Source: Planktophila grossartii (GTDB lineage: Bacteria > Actinomycetota > Actinomycetes > Nanopelagicales > Nanopelagicaceae). Taken from it: a stretch of DNA of 64,000 nucleotides. The notes under the pieces were generated by a model that was given only the letters and a program-made list of their open reading frames with translations, was not told where the DNA came from and searched no databases. Where the stretch lies: contig OZ248345.1 in the NCBI GenBank assembly GCA_965234365.1, positions 434,001 to 498,000 of the forward strand, in the 5' to 3' direction. Positions 25,677 through 34,124 of the stretch are shown piece by piece. Position numbers and translations under genes: made by a program. Each line of letters opens with the position of its first letter. Within the stretch, counting starts at the first letter, position 1.

Positions 25677-27313
25677 TCGAGATTCAATTCCCAATGCTGT
25701 GTTGGCATGGATGGTGCCTCTCGCACAATGTCTTCCAAAACTAGAGAAGTATCTTTCCTTCCCGTAGTTCCCCATCTCACAACTGGCCATTCTCGGATTC
25801 GCGACTTGATTTCGTTTCCTAAGCCATCTTTTATAAATAGACGACCATCCATGTAGAGCTTCATATAAATCCCTAAATGGCGGTTAGCGTTCAATGAAAT
25901 GTAACTGGTCTGAGCACCATTAATCCGAAAACTCACAGGTTTTCCACCAACGGAACGCACAATAAGCTTGCAATCTCCAACGGGATCAGTAGGAGGAATG
26001 AAAGGTATCTCTCTTCCTAGGTCTCCTTTTCCAACGCTTATTTCCCAAGAGTCATACAAACTTGTGAATGCAGGAAATACAATCTGCTCATGCATTTCTC
26101 CATCATTAGTCTTCCATGTCATCACAAAGTCAAAACTTGGCCTGTGTACATTGAGATTTGCGAAATCTCCAAGGTTTGAAACTCCTTCAACTATTGCCTC
26201 GGTGGCTCTTTCTTGAGAAATTGCGTATTCAATAATCGCATTAGGCATACGCTTTTGAAGTTCAGTTGAAATAATTGGTATCTGCGACATGCCTCCTGCT
26301 AAGACAACAAAATCAACTTCTTTTCCAATTGCCGCAATTTCTTCTCTCATAATTGCATTATTATCCGCACTCAAGAGCTTCATTTTTGCTTCTCTGAGAG
26401 CATCTTCTGTGCATGCAAGCAATCTCTTGAGTTGAGGCTCGAACGCATCCTCCAATTGGAGACGAGTAACAACGAGCGAAGGAACTTCATTGGATAGTTC
26501 CTTAATTTGAAAGACGGTATCTCTAGAGACAGAAAGTCGTTCCTTTACAGATTTAGCTTCTCGTCGTATCCATGCGCGCAATTCTCCAACGTTTGGCTGA
26601 TTTTCGACTTCGTACCCGTGAAGATCCTTTAGCTCTCGCTCAATGAATTCGGCGAGTAAATCATCTAATTTATCTCCTGCTTCGCGGGTCCCACGAGCGG
26701 ACATCACGGTAATTTCAGGTCGGTTATTCGCAGAGTAAATGTCTACGATTGCGACGTCTAATGTTCCTCCACCAAGATCAAAAATGACAGCTTTACAATT
26801 TTCTTCAACAACTGAGCCTTTAAGTGTTTTATTCCACCACCAGGAAACCGCTGCGGCAATGGGTTCGTCCATGATGTGATCGACATCAACATTAAAGCCA
26901 ACTTTGTTTGCAATACTTGCCAAGCGGATTCTATTCTCACCAGTCCAGATGGCCGGACAGCTCATTCGCACTAAACCAAGCGTTGATAATCCATTTTCAC
27001 GGCACTTCTCCTTAACCTGGAGCAAGATTTCCTCAATAGCAGCATCGGGATCAATTTTGACTCCTCGCGCGGTTGTTAAAGCTTCAGTTTGGTTAAAAGT
27101 TATGGATGTCTTTGGAGAACGTATCTGATCCCTAACGTCAGAAACTTCGGCTTCTTCGCCGACGATCCAATTCTCGCCATCACTACTCGCGATTACGCTC
27201 GGAATCCATGGAAATGAAATTCCAATAGGGATCACTTTAGGTGGTTCGCCGGGAAGCGCAACGAGGGTAGTGGAGGTACCGAAATCGATACCAAGAACAA
27301 AATTATTCTCCAT
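25673..27313 (-). CDS. atypical Hsp70 (DnaK-like) chaperone
   Basis: 546-residue Hsp70-fold ATPase: phosphate-1 VLGIDFGTSTTLVAL, phosphate-2 VIFDLGGGTLDVAIVDI and adenosine motif VVLAGGMSQIPII are intact, and DEPIAAAVSW sits between them as in DnaK. The C-terminal part after about residue 380 is beta-rich and lacks the helical lid of a housekeeping DnaK, so it is a specialised form. It lies 6 bases after the GrpE-like gene in the same minus-strand unit and converges on the SNF2 helicase. A chaperone here may assemble, activate or restrain a toxic defence protein; this is inference. Confidence 0.85.
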   Translation of the reverse strand: MENNFVLGIDFGTSTTLVALPGEPPKVIPIGISFPWIPSVIASSDGENWIVGEEAEVSDVRDQIRSPKTSITFNQTEALTTARGVKIDPDAAIEEILLQVKEKCRENGLSTLGLVRMSCPAIWTGENRIRLASIANKVGFNVDVDHIMDEPIAAAVSWWWNKTLKGSVVEENCKAVIFDLGGGTLDVAIVDIYSANNRPEITVMSARGTREAGDKLDDLLAEFIERELKDLHGYEVENQPNVGELRAWIRREAKSVKERLSVSRDTVFQIKELSNEVPSLVVTRLQLEDAFEPQLKRLLACTEDALREAKMKLLSADNNAIMREEIAAIGKEVDFVVLAGGMSQIPIISTELQKRMPNAIIEYAISQERATEAIVEGVSNLGDFANLNVHRPSFDFVMTWKTNDGEMHEQIVFPAFTSLYDSWEISVGKGDLGREIPFIPPTDPVGDCKLIVRSVGGKPVSFRINGAQTSYISLNANRHLGIYMKLYMDGRLFIKDGLGNEIKSRIREWPVVRWGTTGRKDTSLVLEDIVREAPSMPTQHWELNLD

Positions 27314-27319
27314 GAACCC

Positions 27320-28849
27320 TTACTCCGGTTTCAATAACATTCGGCGAAGTGGGACAACTTCTTTGCCGGTGAACCAAGTAAAACCAGTCTTAACCACGAT
27401 TCCTTCAGAGATCTCGAGCCCAGTGAGCGACTCACAGATAGTCTGGTTCCAACGAATTTTCTGATTAAGCACTCCAACCATCTCGATTTTCTGTTCTTCG
27501 AGTAATTTTGAAATCTCTGGCGCAGATTCGCCCGAAAGTGCCCTTTCGAAAGTGGGTAATAAACTTCGGAGTAAGTCAATTTTGATTTGGCGTTCAATAG
27601 ACTCTTGGGCGTTCAACGCATCTAACGTATTTTCCTTTTTAGAGGCTCTAATCTCGTCTATTTCTATTTCTAATTTGGCTTTTGACTCAACTGAAAGTGA
27701 TAACTTAGCATTAACCTCTTCAAATTCTTTCTTGAGCATCTCTAAAGAATCCTTCGTCTCTTGAAGTTTCGCTTGAAGTGCTGGAACAGCCTCATCTCGT
27801 AGACTTTCCTGTAAGTGGCCATTCTTGGAGATAAGCAGCTTGAACTTAATCTTAAGTTGAGCAATGTCCAATCCATTCTCGGGATTACTTAAGTATGGCC
27901 ACAAAAGCAACAGATCTTCTAAATTGTGGTTCCATTTCATGAAATTCTCAATGTAGGGTTGAATTATTCTCTTAAATATCCCAATCTTGCCGAAGCCAAT
28001 ATCTGGGTTTTCCCAAGTAAAGAATCTTACAATTTCGCTTACTTCGAGATTCTCTGTTATATGCGCACAAAGTTGGTATCTCAATCGATCGCTATCGATA
28101 TGACTCAAGAATTGAAAAGCAGCTTCTATTCTTAATTTTCTCAGACTCGAGAAGATTTCTAATTGATAATTGTCATCTTGTTCATTGAATTGGTTTGTGA
28201 TGTTTACAAGTGAACTTAGAATTTTTCCCGGATCTACTTCATTTCTTGCGAAGTATGCAGCGGCTTGAATCTTCACGATACTCTCAGATTTCTTGAATGC
28301 AGCTGAAGCTACGATTTCTTCAGCTAAATGTGGAAATACGAATCGGGAAACAAGGTACTGTTTTGAAGCCAATTTCGAGAATTTTTGGAATTCCGTGAAA
28401 GATGACGCTGCCTTTGTCTTGATAAGTCGAAGTGCCCTTGCATTCTTGTGAGCCGAGAAAGCACGAAGTGCAATAGAAAGGTTTTGTGTTCGGTCGATAA
28501 GAAGATCAATATTCGCGAACGAGATGTCCTCAAGTTTGAATTTGTCTGATATTTCAAAATTATTGTCTTTCGACGCATTTATAACTTCGGATGCCGTAAT
28601 TCTCATTTCCGGCGCAAGTAGATCTAGTGATAACTGGATTTCAGCCTTGCTCTTATCTTTCTCTAATTCAGCTAGCAGAGCTTGATTGAAATCTAAGTGC
28701 GAGCTAGAAGTTTCCTCAAGAATTAATGCTTCCTTCCCTCCGGCAATAGGATTGACGAAAGTGGATTTTTCATCGGCTTTAACCTTCCTGGATTTTCCGT
28801 GGCTTTGCTTTGCCAGACCGCCTGCATCCTTGTTTTCTGGTTTGGTCAT
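27320..28849 (-). CDS. coiled-coil protein with GrpE-like C-terminus
   Basis: 509-residue protein that I do not recognise as a whole. After a charged N-terminus, residues of about 60-350 are helical (HEAT-like, e.g. LRLIKTKAASSFTEFQKFSKLASK). A long coiled coil follows (ALQAKLQETKDSLEMLKKEF, EEVNAKLSLSVESKAKLEIE). The last 90 residues follow the GrpE plan: LLRSLLPTFERALSG, then a short helix pair with LLEEQKIEMVGVLNQKI, then a beta segment ending VVKTGFTWFTGKEVVPLRRM. GrpE is the nucleotide exchange factor of Hsp70, and an Hsp70-like gene follows 6 bases downstream, so it is probably its dedicated exchange factor fused to a helical targeting domain. Confidence 0.55.
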   Translation of the reverse strand: MTKPENKDAGGLAKQSHGKSRKVKADEKSTFVNPIAGGKEALILEETSSSHLDFNQALLAELEKDKSKAEIQLSLDLLAPEMRITASEVINASKDNNFEISDKFKLEDISFANIDLLIDRTQNLSIALRAFSAHKNARALRLIKTKAASSFTEFQKFSKLASKQYLVSRFVFPHLAEEIVASAAFKKSESIVKIQAAAYFARNEVDPGKILSSLVNITNQFNEQDDNYQLEIFSSLRKLRIEAAFQFLSHIDSDRLRYQLCAHITENLEVSEIVRFFTWENPDIGFGKIGIFKRIIQPYIENFMKWNHNLEDLLLLWPYLSNPENGLDIAQLKIKFKLLISKNGHLQESLRDEAVPALQAKLQETKDSLEMLKKEFEEVNAKLSLSVESKAKLEIEIDEIRASKKENTLDALNAQESIERQIKIDLLRSLLPTFERALSGESAPEISKLLEEQKIEMVGVLNQKIRWNQTICESLTGLEISEGIVVKTGFTWFTGKEVVPLRRMLLKPE

Positions 28850-29090
28850 GGGGTGATTATTGCGTAGTTCTGTGCAGAAGCCGAGGGCTACTTGTTCGCT
28901 TTTTCTCAGAGCAAAAACTCACTAAATTGCGGCTCACTTGGATGGCAACTCTGATTTGCATTAATGTTGTCCCGAAATTTCACGAATTGCGAGCCCAGCG
29001 GCATACCCAAGATTCACGTGATCCCGGATTCATCCGAAAACTCGCTCATGCGCTAGTGACAAGCGAAACTTCTCTACTTATGATTGTTTC

Positions 29091-31007
29091 ATGCCTCTAA
29101 TACTCGATAACTCGACGGATAAGCCCGGGATACCTGTTGTTAGCTTGAAGGAGTATTTATCTCAGGATCGAGTCTTAGTGATTCCGCCTTGGCAGCGTGA
29201 ATACTCTTGGTCGACATCTGAGGACGAGCAGGTGGACACACTTCTCAAAGACTTACTCAAATTCATCAGAAATCCGAACTCGGAAGAATATCTAATTGGG
29301 TCGGTGGTGTTATGCGCTCTTCCAGGTGAAGAGAAAAGACCACTACTTATAGATGGTCAGCAGCGAACTTTAACTTTGACGCTCCTGCTGATGTGCTGCC
29401 AGAAGTATCTTAAAACCTTCAGCTTAATCGATGGAAATGATAACGCCGACACCCAGTTGAATAGCGAGTTAATATCTTGCATAAACGGGAACGCCTACGG
29501 AATGCTCAAGGCAAGGGTTGAGATGAAGCGATCTGACGCTGATGTAACTTTGAGAGAGTTATATGACTGGTCTACCCTGCCGGGAGAGTTTGATAAAAGC
29601 GTCTTTAAGAACATGGACAAAAAGAATTTAACTCAAAAGAACTTAATTTCAAGCGCTGAGTTCATTTTCAGAAATCTAATGGGAAATGAAAAGGTTTCCA
29701 AGGATGGAACTGTGAGCGGTAAGCCGGGCAATTGGTTAACCCCTGATGAAATGAAAAAAGGAATTAGCAAGTTATTGAATAAAGTTAAACTGATTCAAAT
29801 TTCTGTTAACGATAAGAGGGAATCGATTTCCGTTTTCGACCATATAAATAATCGCGGAATGGCGCTAAATCCCGCAGATTTGGTAAAGAATTTGATGTTT
29901 GAGTCAGTGAAGGACAATGAGTTTGACGTAATCTCAGAAAATTGGAATAACATGACTGAAATACTCATGTTAACAAAAAAGAGTCGACTTCAGGATCCCC
30001 GGTTTATTCTAAGGTCGATTTCGCACGTTGAATATGGCGCGCACGAGTCTTATGATAATTTGGATGTTTATTGGTCTCGCAAGTTTGAGGAACATCAAAA
30101 TGACGCGTCAAAGGGAATAAGTGCGCTCGAATTCAGCAAAAAATTGCCCAAGTATGCCCATGATTTGAAATCTCTCGTACTGAGAGATCCATCGTTCCGA
30201 TATTCGCTATCTGATATTTATTTGGCGGGTGAACTAGGTTCGGTACAACATTATTCAGTACTTCTCGCTGGAACACATTTTGCGAGCAAAGAGACTTTTC
30301 AGCTGTTATGCAGGCAAGTAAATTTCAGAACGCTTTTATACATGCTTGCAGGGGAAAAGACTCAATCTTTTGATGCAATGATCCCGGATTGGGCGGCTTC
30401 GGTGAGGGAGCTTCCTGAGAGTGCCACTAAATCAGATTTGATTTCAAAGTATCAGAAATATGCTAAACCAGATGAGAAATTATTTGCGAGCCTTAAAGAA
30501 AATATGCTCGAATGGGATTACACGACAAGCAGCAAAAAGAAGATTCGAAGCGTCTTAGCACTGTTAAGCGTTGAACTTAATTCACTTTGCAATCAGGCGG
30601 TTAGAATTGAAGATGCGATGCGCGCAAGAAGAATCACCGGAGAGAGCCATGCTTGGGAGATTGAACATGTCTTCCCACAGTCGAAAGACAAATCTCCGCA
30701 GATTCAGTCAATTGGAAATCTGGTTCTTCTGAGTGCTTCCGATAATAATAACTTGTCTGCAAGCGAACCGGAATTAAAGGTTGAACATTACAAACACTCA
30801 TCATTGATGCTTACTAAAACCCTTTCGGGGACATCTATGCCTAATTCACATCAGCAAAGCAAGATAGAGGAACTCATAAAAAATCTTGGAATTGAGAACC
30901 TTGAATGGAACCTTTTGAACTGGAATGAAGTTTCCATCGCAGCCCGCGCTGATTTTTACTACAAATATCTATCGCACATCATTAAGTCAGTAGAGGTTGC
31001 TCAGTGA
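29091..31007 (+). CDS. DUF262/DUF1524 (GmrSD-like) nuclease
   Basis: 638-residue protein joining an N-terminal DUF262 domain (IPPWQREYSWS and LLIDGQQRTLTLTLL near residue 86, the ParB-like NTPase site) with a C-terminal DUF1524 His-Me finger nuclease (WEIEHVFPQSKD near residue 524, then SIGNLVLLSASDNNNLS). This is the architecture of GmrSD-type type IV restriction enzymes, which attack modified phage DNA. Its stop overlaps the next gene's GTG (GTGA), so it is made together with the BglII-like protein. The 240-base gap before it, shared with the divergent GrpE-like gene, holds no other gene that I can support. Confidence 0.85.
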   Translation: MPLILDNSTDKPGIPVVSLKEYLSQDRVLVIPPWQREYSWSTSEDEQVDTLLKDLLKFIRNPNSEEYLIGSVVLCALPGEEKRPLLIDGQQRTLTLTLLLMCCQKYLKTFSLIDGNDNADTQLNSELISCINGNAYGMLKARVEMKRSDADVTLRELYDWSTLPGEFDKSVFKNMDKKNLTQKNLISSAEFIFRNLMGNEKVSKDGTVSGKPGNWLTPDEMKKGISKLLNKVKLIQISVNDKRESISVFDHINNRGMALNPADLVKNLMFESVKDNEFDVISENWNNMTEILMLTKKSRLQDPRFILRSISHVEYGAHESYDNLDVYWSRKFEEHQNDASKGISALEFSKKLPKYAHDLKSLVLRDPSFRYSLSDIYLAGELGSVQHYSVLLAGTHFASKETFQLLCRQVNFRTLLYMLAGEKTQSFDAMIPDWAASVRELPESATKSDLISKYQKYAKPDEKLFASLKENMLEWDYTTSSKKKIRSVLALLSVELNSLCNQAVRIEDAMRARRITGESHAWEIEHVFPQSKDKSPQIQSIGNLVLLSASDNNNLSASEPELKVEHYKHSSLMLTKTLSGTSMPNSHQQSKIEELIKNLGIENLEWNLLNWNEVSIAARADFYYKYLSHIIKSVEVAQ

Positions 31008-31666
31008 AATTTAAAGTTCAAGATTTTAATGAAGGTGAGGCAGCAATAGCGAAAAACCCACAATTGACAAGTTTATGGAATGAGCTAATTGATGCAATCT
31101 CTTCAGTTACCGATGACGAAATTATTGAGTACTTCGATTCTAGTAAAAGGCGCGCAAAAAGCATCAGTGAAGCTATCAATCATAAATTGAACGAAAGACT
31201 CATACAAAAAGGTTGGACACCCCAGAGCAAGATTTTCAAAGGTGATGAGTTCACTGGAAAAACATGGACGTTAGATTTCTCGAAGAGCTTGCAAGATGAG
31301 TCAGGTAAGCAAATCGGTATCCCGATAGAGGTCGTTTTTAATCATGGAGAGGCAATAGCCTGGAATCTGATCAAACTATCGCTCGCATCTGAAAACAATG
31401 TTCGAAAGCAACTTGATTTCGATAAAGCTGTAGGAATCTATATTTGCGCAACTAAAAAGTTGAAAGATTTGGGTGGTTTTGATGGCGCAATTGGTGAATA
31501 CGAGAAAGTCCTAAAATATCTCAATCCTTTAGACCAGAAAATGATAAAGCCCATTGTAATTGTGGGCCTTAAAGAACCTGAATCCTTCTACATACCTCGA
31601 TATCCGAATAATTATTCGGATGTGAAGTTACGAGGTCGAAGCACAGGAAAGATTCAAGTAATTTAG
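31004..31666 (+). CDS. BglII/BstYI-like restriction endonuclease
   Basis: 220-residue protein starting at GTG inside the stop of the DUF262 gene. The core WTLDFSKS (Asp near 89) followed by GIPIEVVFNHGEAIAWNLIKLSLA (Glu near 108) fits the PD-(D/E)xK variant of BglII/BstYI-type enzymes, where the pIEVxFNHxEA segment is well conserved. By family it would cut at or near GATC-centred palindromes, but specificity cannot be read. It converges with a cytosine methyltransferase by four bases, which may protect the same site. Confidence 0.65.
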   Translation: MKFKVQDFNEGEAAIAKNPQLTSLWNELIDAISSVTDDEIIEYFDSSKRRAKSISEAINHKLNERLIQKGWTPQSKIFKGDEFTGKTWTLDFSKSLQDESGKQIGIPIEVVFNHGEAIAWNLIKLSLASENNVRKQLDFDKAVGIYICATKKLKDLGGFDGAIGEYEKVLKYLNPLDQKMIKPIVIVGLKEPESFYIPRYPNNYSDVKLRGRSTGKIQVI

Positions 31667-32922
31667 TTTGTTTTGGAAATATCTGCACTCAAAACTTTAC
31701 CTACTTTTTCAATCAAACCGATGACAAGGGCATTCCCCATAAAAAAGGCGCGTTTTCCATCTGGCACGACTTTCCCATCAGAATTGATTTGACTCCAATC
31801 ATCAGGGAAACCATTTAGGCGTTCAAGTTCAATCGGAGTCAGTCTCCGGTATCCGTTCTTAGTTTTAATTATGTGTTTAAAGCGAGATGGCGTCGTACCG
31901 CCTTCGCCTGTCAAAATTGTTCGACTTGGGTTGGTTAATAGATCAGGAAAAGCCATTTTTCCTTCGGCGTAGTTATAGGTGATTCCACTTCCCTTGTGGG
32001 TGCGCTCGATACTTTTGGCACCCTTTAGATATTTCCACTCTTTGAGTCGCTTCTCTTCTACCCAGTATTCATTAGGAACTTGTGAATCAGGCTGCAAAAT
32101 ATCACCTAGGACAACCGGTGATGATGCAAGTTTTGCTTGTGTTTTCACCGTGTATGCAATTCCGTCAACAAAGTAACCTGCCGAGAGAAAAGGACTTTTT
32201 TCTTTGCCCTTATTGAAGCGAGCACTAATTTCATCAGCATCCGCAGTCAAATCTACTTCCTGCAGTTCTTCAGCAGGTTTTTCGATTGGTAATGCACGGG
32301 CAAGAATTCCTGTCTTGGCAATTACTGCAGCCGGCGACGTCTTCTTTCCAGCTTTTTTGCGGGTTGCAACGATGAATACTCGAATACGTCGTTGAGGAAA
32401 ACCATATTCAGCAGCATTCACTACTCGCCATTCAATGGTGTATCCCTCGTCGCCAAGAGTCTTGAGCATTACGGCAAAGTCGCGACCTCTTTGGTTTGAC
32501 GGTGATTTCAAAAGGCGATCGACATTCTCGAGAAAAATAAACTTAGGCTTTTGACCATTTACAAGACGAAGGATTTCCCACCACAGCACACCCTTCTTTC
32601 CCTTTAATCCTTTTGAAGAATTGAGAGTTTTCGCAACTGAGTAATCCTGGCAAGGGAATCCACCAACCAGGAGGTCAATATTTTTTGGAAGGGATTTAAT
32701 CTTTGCGATATCAATATTTGTGTGACCCTCTTCGCCGAATTGAGCAACATATACGTCTGAGGCATGTTGGACTTTTGTAGAGGGTTCCCATTGATTAGAA
32801 AAGGTCGTCTTCCAGCCTGCACGAGCAAGACCGATTCGGAAACCGCCTACGCCAGCAAAGAGCTCGGCGACATTACCCACCGGATTAGCTGGTTCTTTAA
32901 AGCCTTTTGATTTATATGCCAA
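31663..32922 (-). CDS. dcm: DNA (cytosine-5) methyltransferase
   Basis: 419-residue C5 methyltransferase with motifs in order: I VAELFAGVGGFRIGL, IV GGFPCQDYSVA (catalytic Cys), VI FLENVDRL, VIII QRRIRVFIVA and X FMGNALVIGLIEK. A target-recognition region lies between VIII and IX. It starts at TTG with GGAGGC six bases upstream. It converges by four bases on the BglII-like endonuclease, suggesting a restriction-modification pair with genes on opposite strands. The sequence methylated cannot be read. Confidence 0.9.
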   Translation of the reverse strand: MAYKSKGFKEPANPVGNVAELFAGVGGFRIGLARAGWKTTFSNQWEPSTKVQHASDVYVAQFGEEGHTNIDIAKIKSLPKNIDLLVGGFPCQDYSVAKTLNSSKGLKGKKGVLWWEILRLVNGQKPKFIFLENVDRLLKSPSNQRGRDFAVMLKTLGDEGYTIEWRVVNAAEYGFPQRRIRVFIVATRKKAGKKTSPAAVIAKTGILARALPIEKPAEELQEVDLTADADEISARFNKGKEKSPFLSAGYFVDGIAYTVKTQAKLASSPVVLGDILQPDSQVPNEYWVEEKRLKEWKYLKGAKSIERTHKGSGITYNYAEGKMAFPDLLTNPSRTILTGEGGTTPSRFKHIIKTKNGYRRLTPIELERLNGFPDDWSQINSDGKVVPDGKRAFFMGNALVIGLIEKVGKVLSADISKTN

Positions 32923-33149
32923 GTTTTGCCTCCGGGACGAAGCATAGGAAGAGGCACTGACAAGGTGTGGGATCGACGCGCGAATAGTGAGGTTAGATTG
33001 CAGTTATAGCCGTTTGTGACGTCAATGACGACCGTGGGGGTATTGGCCGTATGGTTAGTGTTTAAAAAAATGAGGCCCTAGCCCCCTCTTCGAGTCCAGT
33101 GTTGCTTCGAGCTACCCTTCCTGTCAGTGCCTGGTGATACTTTTAAATC

Positions 33150-33299
33150 ATGGAAAATCTTGAGCAGATCGAAGGGATTAGCCCACTTCTCGAATCAGCG
33201 ATTCGGTTGAACGAAATCTATAAATCACTTGTCGCGGGAGGCTTTACTTCAGAAGACGCCCTGACTCTCATTGCAAAGCTCACCAAGAAGTCCGATTAG
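33150..33299 (+). CDS. small conserved-looking protein, 49 residues
   Basis: Short ORF MENLEQIEGI... with LLESAIRLNEIYKSLVAGGF and TSEDALTLIAKLTKKSD. The pattern 'xxLNEIYKSLxxxGFTxxDALxLIAKL' resembles small two-helix proteins seen in actinobacteria and their mobile elements. No clear Shine-Dalgarno. It lies in the 400-base gap between the two methyltransferase blocks, upstream of and in line with the OGG-like gene. Rest of the gap (32923-33149): nothing that I can support. Confidence 0.45.
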   Translation: MENLEQIEGISPLLESAIRLNEIYKSLVAGGFTSEDALTLIAKLTKKSD

Positions 33300-33335
33300 T
33301 TTGACTGTAGCTCAGAACAAGATTTGGAGAATAGT

Positions 33336-34007
33336 TTGAATAAGCATTTATTGCTGAGCATCCAAAACTGGAAAAATGAGGGAGCCAGAGAGCAAGACGG
33401 CGCAGAGTGGACTCCGACAGAACGCAATTGGGTTGAGGCGTTTCCAGAGTATGAGGTTTTTCTCAGAAAACTCCCTAAAGTGATTGACCGAGGGATTGTT
33501 CGAGACATATGTAATTCAAAAGCTAACTCCATAGTTGAAAAATTCCTGACTACCATGGTTTGGGGCTATAGCGACAGAGGATATGGTGCGTTTCGAGTGT
33601 CGACAATGCTCGCTGAAGAGCACGCTGAAAGAACGCTGTTGCAAGTTTCAAAATTGGCAAATCAGTCTCAACCTAAAGAGGCATATGAATTTCTTAAGGG
33701 TAATCGAATTTACAATCTCGGCCCTTCATATGGAACGAAATTTATAGCATTCAATACTCCAAGAGTTGCAAGTGCTCCAATTCTGGATTCTCTAGTTATT
33801 CTTTGGTTGAAGGAATTTGCAAGGGGAGACTTTTCGGGTTTAAGTCTCAGTTCCACAACGTGGAATTCCAAGACGTATTCAGCGTATTGTGACTGGATAG
33901 GACTACACGCTGAGGCAGCATCTTGCTTCCCTGATGAGGTTGAACTTAATCTCTTTAGGGATGCCGAAAAACGCTTTGCCAAAGCCTCAGGGTGGTCAGG
34001 TAAGTAG
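33336..34007 (+). CDS. OGG-fold (8-oxoguanine glycosylase-like) protein
   Basis: About 223 residues. The C-terminal half has YNLGPSYGTKFIAFNTP followed by APILDSLVILWL: a Lys and an Asp about 16 residues apart after a helix-hairpin-helix-like GP turn, the arrangement of the OGG/HhH-GPD glycosylases (catalytic Lys and Asp). The N-terminal half is helical and unrecognised. If active it would remove a modified base, fitting a defence role against modified DNA between two methyltransferase genes. The start is TTG 33336 with GGAGA six bases upstream; TTG 33324 is an alternative without Shine-Dalgarno. Confidence 0.55.
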   Translation: MNKHLLLSIQNWKNEGAREQDGAEWTPTERNWVEAFPEYEVFLRKLPKVIDRGIVRDICNSKANSIVEKFLTTMVWGYSDRGYGAFRVSTMLAEEHAERTLLQVSKLANQSQPKEAYEFLKGNRIYNLGPSYGTKFIAFNTPRVASAPILDSLVILWLKEFARGDFSGLSLSSTTWNSKTYSAYCDWIGLHAEAASCFPDEVELNLFRDAEKRFAKASGWSGK

Positions 34008-34124
34008 TCAGCATCCAAAAGTGACGCTTGATTGATGCGACCGAATTAATGATCGGGCTTTAACCGAAATACCTAAGTTTTATAGAAAATAGTTTGTATT
34101 CTTAGCCGCGAAGCAGGGAGAGAA

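Noticed and set aside
28850..29100. ORF of about 96 residues in front of the DUF262 gene
   Set aside because: Overlaps the divergent GrpE-like start, has no Shine-Dalgarno and reads as non-coding composition.
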